A stretch of DNA of 11,981 bases from Lachnospiraceae bacterium (lineage in GTDB: Bacteria > Bacillota_A > Clostridia > Lachnospirales > Lachnospiraceae), in assembly GCA_018365895.1 (NCBI GenBank), contig JAGZJD010000064.1, forward strand, positions 1 to 11,981, in the 5' to 3' direction. Numbering within the stretch: the first letter of the stretch is position 1; each line of letters begins with the position of its first letter. A program made the translations under genes and the position numbers. Shown piece by piece: positions 1-5,566 of the stretch. The notes below the pieces were generated by a model that was not told where the DNA came from, made no database searches, and worked only from the letters and a program-made list of their open reading frames with translations.

Positions 1-590
1 GTTGCTGCTGCTTCTCTTGCAATTCCAACAACGCTGTAGCAGTCTACACGGTTAGATGTCACTTCGTATTCAATCACTGCATCGTGAAGTCCAAGCGCCT
101 CGATGGCATCTGCTCCTACTTCGGCATCTTCCTCGAAAATATAAATGCCGTATTCCGGCGCTTCCGGATACATTTCTCTCGTAGAACCCAGCTCTTCAAT
201 TGAGCACATCATTCCATAAGAATCAATTCCGCGAAGTTTTCCTTCTTTAATCTCAATTCCGCCTTCTGTCTTCTTGCCGTCATGGCCTCCTGCCACACGT
301 CCGCCAACAAGAACAACCGGAACTTTGTCTCCTTCTTTCACATTCGGAGCGCCTGTTACGATCTGAATCTTCTCTGCTCCAATATTAACCTGACAGATAA
401 TCAGCTTATCCGCATCCGGATGTCTCTCAATCTTTTCAATCTGTCCAATCACGATCTTATCCAGATCTCTATCTAAAATTTCATATCCTTCTACTTTTGT
501 TCCGGATAATGTCATTGCATCCGTATATTCCTGTGCTGTCACGCAAAGATCCGGAACATACGCTTTAATCCATGATAATGAAGTGTTCAT
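1..590 (-). CDS. pheT: Phenylalanyl-tRNA synthetase beta subunit, N-terminal part (runs off the window)
   Basis: Beta subunit of the cytoplasmic alpha2-beta2 PheRS, which charges tRNA-Phe with phenylalanine. Only the first 196 codons are present; the gene continues past base 1. The protein begins MNTSLSWIKAYVPDL, the usual PheT opening. It then has the EMAP/OB-fold tRNA-binding domain (about residues 38-150), recognisable by IERHPDADKL, the QIVTGAPNV segment and a VGGRVAGG stretch. The last visible part, EVTSNRVDCYSVVGIAREAAA, matches the start of the B3/B4 editing region, where families typically read ExTPNRPDCLSxxGIAREVA. The ATG at 590 is chosen because TAGGAGG lies at the right distance and overlaps the pheS stop codon. 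The gap to pheS is 11 bases, so the two are co-transcribed and probably translationally coupled under the upstream T-box. Confidence 0.96.
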   Translation of the reverse strand, partial: MNTSLSWIKAYVPDLCVTAQEYTDAMTLSGTKVEGYEILDRDLDKIVIGQIEKIERHPDADKLIICQVNIGAEKIQIVTGAPNVKEGDKVPVVLVGGRVAGGHDGKKTEGGIEIKEGKLRGIDSYGMMCSIEELGSTREMYPEAPEYGIYIFEEDAEVGADAIEALGLHDAVIEYEVTSNRVDCYSVVGIAREAAA

Positions 591-601
591 TTTTTATCCT
601 C

Positions 602-1621
602 CTAGAATTGTCTTAAGAATCTGATATCATTTTCATAGAGCAGTCTCATATCGTCGATCTCGTATTTCAGAAGGGCGATTCGCTCTAACCCAACACCAAA
701 CGCAAATCCGGTGTATTCATTCGGATCAATGCCGCACATTTCCAGCACATGCGGATGTACCATACCGCAGCCGAGAATTTCAATCCAGCCGGAACCTTTA
801 CAGAAACGGCAGCCTTTTCCTCCGCATTTGAAACAGGAAACGTCCACTTCGGCACTCGGTTCTGTAAATGGGAAATGATGCGGACGGAATTTCGTCTTTG
901 TCTCCGGTCCAAACAGCTCTTTCGCAAATTCTTCTAAAGTTCCTTTTAAATCAGCAAATGTAATATTCTTATCAATCACAAGTCCTTCAATCTGATGGAA
1001 AGACGGAGAATGTGTTGCATCTACTTCATCTGAACGGAATACTCGTCCCGGAGCAATCATACGGATCGGAAGCTTGCCCTGTTCCATAACCCGGGCCTGA
1101 ACAGGTGATGTCTGTGTACGAAGGACAATATCTTTATTTACATAGAAGGTGTCCTGCTCATCCTTTGCCGGATGATCTGCCGGAATATTCAGTTTCTCAA
1201 AGTTGTAAAGATCATACTCTACTTCCGGTCCTTCCACAACTTCATATCCCATTCCAATGAAAATACGCTCTACTTCTTCAAGGGCAATTGTATTCGGGTG
1301 ACGGTGTCCGACTTCATTTTTCTTCGCCGGCAGTGTTACGTCAATCACTTCTTTTTTCAGACGTTCTTCAAGAATCTTAGCGTCCATTTCTTTTTTAGAT
1401 GCTTCTAACGCTTCTTCAATCTCTGTACGGGTATCATTGACCATCTGTCCTACTTTCGGACGGTCTTCCGGAGCGACATCTTTCATTCCTTTCAGAACAG
1501 CTGTCAACTCCCCTTTCTTTCCCAGATATTTCACTCTGACATCATTCAGCTTTTCCGGCGCATCTGCAGCCTGAATCAATTTCAGCGCTTCTTCTTTGAT
1601 GCTCTGTAATTTCTGTTCCAT
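602..1621 (-). CDS. pheS: Phenylalanyl-tRNA synthetase alpha subunit
   Basis: Catalytic alpha subunit of PheRS, a class II aminoacyl-tRNA synthetase that activates phenylalanine with ATP and transfers it to tRNA-Phe. At 339 residues it is normal length. Residues 1-95 form the N-terminal coiled-coil tRNA-binding arm. Class II motif 2 lies at about 191-217 ([20 protein letters not shown]) and motif 3 at 305-320 ([16 protein letters not shown]). Four cysteines at 263, 266, 271 and 274 (CxxC-x4-CxxC) form a zinc-knuckle-like insert just before [13 protein letters not shown]. The same insert occurs in Bacillus PheS and is missing from E. coli PheS. The ATG at 1621 is preceded by AGGAGGAACGTT, an ideal ribosome binding site. 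First gene of the pheST operon; controlled by the T-box leader immediately upstream. Confidence 0.98.
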   Translation of the reverse strand: MEQKLQSIKEEALKLIQAADAPEKLNDVRVKYLGKKGELTAVLKGMKDVAPEDRPKVGQMVNDTRTEIEEALEASKKEMDAKILEERLKKEVIDVTLPAKKNEVGHRHPNTIALEEVERIFIGMGYEVVEGPEVEYDLYNFEKLNIPADHPAKDEQDTFYVNKDIVLRTQTSPVQARVMEQGKLPIRMIAPGRVFRSDEVDATHSPSFHQIEGLVIDKNITFADLKGTLEEFAKELFGPETKTKFRPHHFPFTEPSAEVDVSCFKCGGKGCRFCKGSGWIEILGCGMVHPHVLEMCGIDPNEYTGFAFGVGLERIALLKYEIDDMRLLYENDIRFLRQF

Positions 1622-1644
1622 AACGTTCCTCCTAAAAAATAATC

Positions 1645-1674
1645 AAAAAAATCCCCGTCCCCAAAGGGACGAGG
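1645..1674 (-). terminator. Regulated terminator of the pheST T-box
   Basis: On the minus strand CCTCGTCCC (1674-1666) pairs with GGGACGGGG (1661-1653) around a TTTG loop, with one G-U pair. It is followed by AT and a run of six T (1650-1645). The 5' arm is shared with the T-box antiterminator, so tRNA binding decides between stop and read-through into pheS. Confidence 0.93.
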
Positions 1675-1926
1675 TCAATCGCGGTACCACCCTAATTCCT
1701 GCGGATACTCTCTGCAGGCACTTTCATACGCGTAACGTGCATCTTACGTCATCATCTACTCTGCCAGAAATCTTTCTCGACATTTCAAATCAGCAGCTCT
1801 TGCGGGAAATTCGATTCCTGTCTGAACTAAAAGGAACTCCCAGCCGATGATTCCTTCTCTCTGATAGAAAACAGTTCTCTACTAACGCAGTCATTGCCTT
1901 TCTCTATGCGGTAAATAGTTATTTTC
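1645..1926 (-). promoter_or_regulatory. tRNA-Phe-responsive T-box leader of pheST
   Basis: A transcription-attenuation leader that lets pheST be made when uncharged tRNA-Phe accumulates. Seen directly: the T-box sequence AGGGTGGTACCGCG at 1693-1680 (minus strand), a stem III-like hairpin (CCTGC/GCAGG, 1718-1698), and a terminator hairpin followed by a T-run at 1674-1645. Stem I can be traced further upstream. Its base may pair TGCG (1889-1886) with CGCA (1804-1801). The loop-E halves AGTA (1883-1880) and GAA (1812-1810) frame the specifier loop, and GGCTG (1845-1841) sits in the upper arm. After GAA the sequence is TTTC, which gives TTC (1808-1806) or TTT (1809-1807). Both are Phe codons, agreeing with the downstream genes. 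The CGTCCC of the terminator's 5' arm can pair instead with the start of the T-box to make the antiterminator. Confidence 0.96.
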
Positions 1927-1932
1927 TTAAAC

Positions 1933-1961
1933 ATTGTATCTATATCAGAAACTTATGTCAA
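1933..1961 (-). promoter_or_regulatory. Sigma-A promoter of the pheST T-box transcript
   Basis: TTGACA (1961-1956), a 17-base spacer, then TACAAT (1938-1933) on the minus strand. This is near consensus, and the expected start is near 1926, which fits the 5' end of stem I. The -35 hexamer encodes the last two sense codons (Leu-Thr) of the upstream gene and abuts its TAA stop. Confidence 0.9.
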
Positions 1962-2957
1962 GGGGTTTTCCGGATTTTCTCTTCTTTTCCCCACGTCTTC
2001 TCCAAAAATTCTCTGATACTCTGCTTTCACAAACTGTTCTGCCGACTTCTCCAATTCTTCATATTTGCGGATCAGTTCAAGGCAATCATCTGTTACCTCC
2101 GCCATTCCTCCGAACTTTCCTCCCGGACGGCGTCTTACCAGTTCAATCTCGGATTCTTCCTCCGCAGTCCGAATCATAGACCAGGCTTTGCTGTAAGAAA
2201 TTCCGGTCCTTTCACTTGCCTCTCTGACCGATCCAAGCCTGTGTATCTGTCGAAGCAGTGTTACCGTTCCCGGACCAAAATACGGCTTCGTGTGGATCAG
2301 CTGCACTTTCACATGCGCTCGCTTCAAATTCCTTTGGTACGCCTCTGCCACCGTCTCTTGAATTCCACTATCTTCTAAAACTGGCTCCACCGTTCCCGGA
2401 TCCCTCATCTCCACATAAACCGGCTTCTGCCCAAAAGACCTGATTGCTCCCCGCAGCCCTCCTGTTCCTTCGTACGTTATCACATCAGAAAAAATTTTCT
2501 CGCCTAACAGTACCGGATGTCCTCCTCTGTGGTTGTAAGAAGGTATTACTACCGTTTTTTCTTCACTCAGCAATTGTTCCAGCGTTTCCATCTGAAAGAA
2601 CGGAACGTCCACCGGACAGATAAATACTCTGCTGCATCTTTCCTTCAGATAGGAAAGTCCTGTCTTCACCGAATCCAGCATCTCCGGCTGTCTTCCCTCT
2701 TCACAAGACTCATTCTGCAAAAAAGTAACTCCAAATCCCTTCAGCTGCTTTTTCAACTGTTCTTCCTGACTTCCGGCTACGATCACAATATCTTTCACAC
2801 CTGCCCGCTGAAAATTCACCGTAATATATTCTGCCAAAGTCATTCCCTGAATCTTCTGAAGCGCTCTGGATGCACCATCTCTCTCTCCGGTTCCGTCTGC
2901 TGTAATCACAGCTCCAATCGTTTTCCTCATCTGTATCTCATCTATTGTTCGGGACAT
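1953..2957 (-). CDS. MobA/MocA-like nucleotidyltransferase fused to a ModE-type helix-turn-helix domain
   Basis: 334 residues, two domains. Residues 12-205 resemble the NTP-transferase family that includes MobA and MocA, which attach nucleotides to molybdenum cofactor: a Rossmann-like start (IGAVITADGTGER), VFICPVDVPFF at 111-121 with the metal-binding DxP, and RGGHPVLL at 144-151 matching the MocA-type GHPVL motif. Residues 214-320 are a ModE N-terminal winged helix: YFGPGTVTLLRQI, the recognition region TGISYSKAWSMI (251-262), and the wing RRPGGKFGG (277-284). There is no molybdate-binding Mop domain. Similar fusions occur in Clostridia, often near molybdenum hydroxylase genes, but none is visible here. 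The nucleotide-binding signature is poor: the usual LAAGxxxRMG reads TADGTGERDG. The ATG at 2957 has AAGGGG about 11 bases upstream; Met10 is an alternative. It follows the YihY gene by about 50 bases with no terminator seen. The biochemical role is uncertain. Confidence 0.85.
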   Translation of the reverse strand: MSRTIDEIQMRKTIGAVITADGTGERDGASRALQKIQGMTLAEYITVNFQRAGVKDIVIVAGSQEEQLKKQLKGFGVTFLQNESCEEGRQPEMLDSVKTGLSYLKERCSRVFICPVDVPFFQMETLEQLLSEEKTVVIPSYNHRGGHPVLLGEKIFSDVITYEGTGGLRGAIRSFGQKPVYVEMRDPGTVEPVLEDSGIQETVAEAYQRNLKRAHVKVQLIHTKPYFGPGTVTLLRQIHRLGSVREASERTGISYSKAWSMIRTAEEESEIELVRRRPGGKFGGMAEVTDDCLELIRKYEELEKSAEQFVKAEYQRIFGEDVGKRRENPENPLT

Positions 2958-3007
2958 ACTGTTGTAACACCCCTTTTCTTCCTGAAACTGATTTCATTCT
3001 ATAGAAT

Positions 3008-3862
3008 CTATTCTTCTCTGTCAAGGCTTTCCAAATACACATTCAGCTCGCCGCCAAGCAGCAGCATATAAAGGCAGAAATACATCCAGAGCATCATTAG
3101 AATAATCATTGTAAGACTTCCGTACATATTAGAAAAGCCCCGAAAAACTTCCACATAAATAGAACTCACATAAGAAATCACAAGCCAGCCGACTGCCGCC
3201 AGAACTGCTCCCGGAAACAATCTTTTTTGTTTTCTTTTTTCCGCTCTGTTCCTGTGATTCGGAAGATACTTATACACCATAGCAAACAGCAGCGTAAACA
3301 GACACATAGCAATGATCGTTCTGCTTCCAATGACCATATCCGTCATTCGTTTGAGAAACGGCACATAAGAATTAATCAACATACTGATCGAATTACCAAA
3401 GACAAGCAGCAGCATAGAAATAATAATCGACAGGACAAACATCAGCGTATAAGATGCCGCCCGGATCCTAAGAAAAATATAATTACGGGTTTCCTTCGCT
3501 CCATAAATACAATTAAGTCCTGTCGTCAAAGCCAGCACTCCTCTTCCTGCCGACCAGAATGCCACTAGCGCTGTAACCGGAACAACTGCTTTTGATTGGT
3601 TATAGACTTCATTCACGATAGAAATCAGCCATGTATCCAGTGAAGATGCGGAATGTGACGCACTTGGAAACAACGTCTCAATTCCAAGCATAATGTCTTC
3701 CCTTGTCAGAGGTGTATACTGCACAAGTGTCAATAATAAAAGTAAAAGCGGGATCAACGATAACATAAAAAAATACGCCGACTGTGCTGCATATGCTCCT
3801 ACATGGTCATCTCCAATGCGGCGTCCGGCCTGATTCAATTTCTCCAACAGATTCTTTGACAT
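3008..3862 (-). CDS. YihY/BrkB-family integral membrane protein
   Basis: 284 residues with about six hydrophobic segments, the fold of the YihY/virulence factor BrkB family (once mislabelled RNase BN). Family hallmarks: AYAAQSAYFFMLSLIPLLLLL near the N-terminus, AFWSAGRGVLALTTGLNCIYG in the middle, PGAVLAAVGWLVISY, and YGSLTMIILMMLWMYF followed by LLGGELN near the end. The molecular function of the family is not settled; it acts in the cytoplasmic membrane. The ATG at 3862 is preferred, with AAAGGGGG eight bases before it. An in-frame TTG at 3889 would add nine residues but would place that ribosome binding site inside the coding region. The gene lies 48 bases after the SpoIID-like gene and 50 before the nucleotidyltransferase gene, with no terminator seen between them, so all three may share a transcript. 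Confidence 0.92.
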   Translation of the reverse strand: MSKNLLEKLNQAGRRIGDDHVGAYAAQSAYFFMLSLIPLLLLLLTLVQYTPLTREDIMLGIETLFPSASHSASSLDTWLISIVNEVYNQSKAVVPVTALVAFWSAGRGVLALTTGLNCIYGAKETRNYIFLRIRAASYTLMFVLSIIISMLLLVFGNSISMLINSYVPFLKRMTDMVIGSRTIIAMCLFTLLFAMVYKYLPNHRNRAEKRKQKRLFPGAVLAAVGWLVISYVSSIYVEVFRGFSNMYGSLTMIILMMLWMYFCLYMLLLGGELNVYLESLDREE

Positions 3863-3910
3863 TTGTGTTTCCCCCTTTATTTTCTCCAAATCATACCATG
3901 TTTCTTCCTG

Positions 3911-5218
3911 CTATTCAATGGTAACTCCACAGTAAAATGTTTTCAATATTTCCTCATATCCCATTCCCTGCTTTGCCATTTCATTAGCTCCATTCTGACT
4001 CATTCCGATTCCGTGACCGAATCCGCCCCCATGAAGAATGATTTGTTCCGGCTGCTCTTCAATCTCAAAAAAAGCACTCGGCAGCAACTCTCTTGCCGGT
4101 GTCAGATTGCCATCCTGCTTCATAATCTCATATCCGCTGCCGCCAAGCGCTCTGCGTATCTTATTTTCTGTCTCTATGACCGCACTTCCTCTGTCGCCCT
4201 CTGCCACAAGAACAAGCGCCACACCTCCGGCTCCCCTTTCCGTAACTTCCAGATGCGTTAGATTTCCGATATCTGTTTCTGCATATTCCGAAATCAAAGC
4301 GGAGATCACTGTTTTGGGGATTGCAGCTTCCCAGCGATACCACGGAAGCTCTTTTTCATAATCCCCTTGCTTACCGGAAATGTTTATACTCTTCAAATAT
4401 GCCGTTTTCTCTCCCGCACTGCCGCCCCAGGCAGTCATATCTGTAGACATCCCGCACGACGTAGAATAATAATACGCCGCGGCAACCTGACCTTGATACC
4501 ATAGTTTCTGACCGGCAGTCTCATCAACCGCCTGAATGACGGATGGCTGAATCTCTGAATTTCCATATACCTGAAACGCTGTACTGTCATCCACCTGTGC
4601 CTGATATTGCGGATACGCCATTTCCTGCATCTGATGGTAAGCATAACTTCTGGCGCAGACTGCCTGACATTTCAGGGCTTCCATCTCATAGGACGCAGGC
4701 ATTTCACTCGGTACGACTCCATAGAGATATTCCTCAAAAGGTATCTCGTTAATCACTGCTACCCCTCCATTTGCCACCAGCTCAATGATTCCGTCATAGG
4801 ACGGAACTCCATATCCCCTTGTAAGTGTTGTGACGGTCAGTTTCTCTCCTGGCTGACGCGGGCTGATTCGAATCGCTCCTGATGCAAAATACGGATGATC
4901 AGCGGCAGCCTCAAATACTGCCTGCGCCTCCAATTCTTCTCTTCCCCCTCCATATTCGATCACAAGACCGCCGGGCGCGGTAATCCCTACTTTTTCGTGA
5001 AGTTCTTCCTGGAATCCTTCCCCTCGAATCAGAACCCGGATTACAGCGCTCCCGGTATCCTTTTCTTCCGCCTTCTTTTGCTCCTGACTCTGTTCCTGCT
5101 TCTTCGTTTCTCTTAGTTGATCCTGCTTCATTTCCCGTTTATTGATGACAGCAACGATCAGAAGCATCGCCGTCACTGCACAAAGTCCATAATAAATATA
5201 TTGCTCCTTGAATTTCAT
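3911..5218 (-). CDS. SpoIID/LytB-domain cell-wall protein (lytic transglycosylase-like)
   Basis: 435 residues. A membrane anchor (about 10-26) is followed by a Gln/Glu/Lys-rich linker (about 28-56) and an extracytoplasmic SpoIID domain. SpoIID cuts glycan strands from which stem peptides have been removed and works with SpoIIP during engulfment of the forespore. Visible hallmarks are GVVPSEMPASYEMEALKCQA (167-186), where Glu172 matches the SpoIID catalytic glutamate, YYSTSCG (250-256), and the C-terminal GGFGHGIGMSQNGA (398-411). Cys184, Cys188, His195 and Cys255 cluster around the active-site region and may bind a metal, as reported for clostridial SpoIID; this is inference. The ATG at 5218 has AGGA six bases upstream. 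A sigma-E/K-like promoter lies just upstream. It may be SpoIID itself or a paralogue, so no symbol is given; no SpoIIP or SpoIIM gene is adjacent. Confidence 0.9.
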   Translation of the reverse strand: MKFKEQYIYYGLCAVTAMLLIVAVINKREMKQDQLRETKKQEQSQEQKKAEEKDTGSAVIRVLIRGEGFQEELHEKVGITAPGGLVIEYGGGREELEAQAVFEAAADHPYFASGAIRISPRQPGEKLTVTTLTRGYGVPSYDGIIELVANGGVAVINEIPFEEYLYGVVPSEMPASYEMEALKCQAVCARSYAYHQMQEMAYPQYQAQVDDSTAFQVYGNSEIQPSVIQAVDETAGQKLWYQGQVAAAYYYSTSCGMSTDMTAWGGSAGEKTAYLKSINISGKQGDYEKELPWYRWEAAIPKTVISALISEYAETDIGNLTHLEVTERGAGGVALVLVAEGDRGSAVIETENKIRRALGGSGYEIMKQDGNLTPARELLPSAFFEIEEQPEQIILHGGGFGHGIGMSQNGANEMAKQGMGYEEILKTFYCGVTIE

Positions 5219-5247
5219 CTCATATCCTGTTATATTCTTGTCTCTTT

Positions 5248-5277
5248 ATTGTATGTCCAATGGCTTTTTGGTTATGC
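5248..5277 (-). promoter_or_regulatory. Possible sporulation (sigma-E or sigma-K) promoter of the SpoIID-like gene
   Basis: On the minus strand CATACAATA (5255-5247) matches the -10 element of sigma-E (CATACAnT) and also that of sigma-K (CATAnnnTA). Fifteen bases upstream is GCATAAC (5277-5271), a partial match to the sigma-E -35 and containing the AC of sigma-K. The start site would be near 5241, about 23 bases before the ATG. No matching sigma-A -35 lies 17 bases before the TACAAT. B. subtilis spoIID is a sigma-E gene, which makes the reading plausible. Confidence 0.5.
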
Positions 5278-5307
5278 GTCTGAACACAAAAACCTCGTTC
5301 CAACGTG

Positions 5308-5340
5308 AAAAGACAGCCGCCAAAGCGACTGCCTTTTTCT
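5308..5340 (-). terminator. Intrinsic terminator of the probable 6S RNA
   Basis: GGCAGTCGC (5333-5325), loop TTTG, GCGGCTGTC (5320-5312), nine pairs including two G-U, then TTTT (5311-5308). An A-rich run on the 5' side can extend the stem. The T-tract is short in this direction, so some read-through toward the SpoIID-like gene is possible. On the plus strand the same hairpin is followed by a longer T-rich tract. Confidence 0.8.
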
Positions 5341-5530
5341 TTTGTATGATGCCCAAAATGCCGGCTCCTGTATTTTGACTCCTAGCATTCTGCTAGGTGG
5401 GTGACCGCATCTGCTTTTCTGTCTTCCACGCATACCCTGGAGGCATGACATATTACAGAGATAATAAGTCTCCCGTTTAAAGTATTGTAGGTTCAAAATT
5501 ACAAGAGGTATCGAACATCCCAGGTTTTCT
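5308..5530 (-). ncRNA. ssrS: Probable 6S RNA (SsrS)
   Basis: A stand-alone structured transcript of about 220 nt with its own consensus promoter and an intrinsic terminator, and no credible protein. 6S RNA mimics an open promoter, binds housekeeping RNA polymerase and damps transcription in stationary phase. Seen here: a long closing stem where CTCTTGTAATTTTGAAC (5507-5491) pairs imperfectly with GTCAAAATACAGGAG (5379-5365). Inside it lie a hairpin GACTTATTA/TAATATGTC, the conserved-looking stretch ATGCCTCCAGGGTATGCGTGG, and a small hairpin CCTAGCA-GAA-TGCTAGG (5397-5381) on the 3' side, where many 6S RNAs have one. The size, rod-like closing stem, and open interior fit 6S, and the sequence resembles my memory of clostridial 6S. 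Covariance-model support is lacking. SRP RNA, tmRNA and RNase P were considered and lack their signature motifs. Confidence 0.62.
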
Positions 5531-5537
5531 AAATCCT

Positions 5538-5566
5538 ATTATACTTGATTCAGTTCCATTTTTCAA
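5538..5566 (-). promoter_or_regulatory. Sigma-A promoter of the probable 6S RNA
   Basis: TTGAAA (5566-5561), exactly 17 bases, then TATAAT (5543-5538). The predicted start is near A5530. The -35 lies within the last codons of the transglutaminase gene, which stops at 5550-5552. Confidence 0.88.

Noticed and set aside
2517..3071. 184-codon plus-strand reading frame
   Set aside because: Antisense shadow of the nucleotidyltransferase-ModE and YihY genes, low-complexity composition rich in Ser, Phe and His, no ribosome binding site.
3863..3889. TTG start at 3889 for the YihY gene
   Set aside because: It would bury a strong AAAGGGGG ribosome binding site that is correctly placed for the ATG at 3862.
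5272..5496. 74-codon minus-strand reading frame in the intergenic gap
   Set aside because: It lies entirely within the structured RNA and runs through its terminator; it has no good ribosome binding site and no recognisable protein features.
5308..5530. SRP RNA, tmRNA or RNase P RNA as identity of the structured transcript
   Set aside because: The SRP GGAAG-type apical motif, the tmRNA tRNA-like ends and tag frame, and the RNase P core motifs are all absent.
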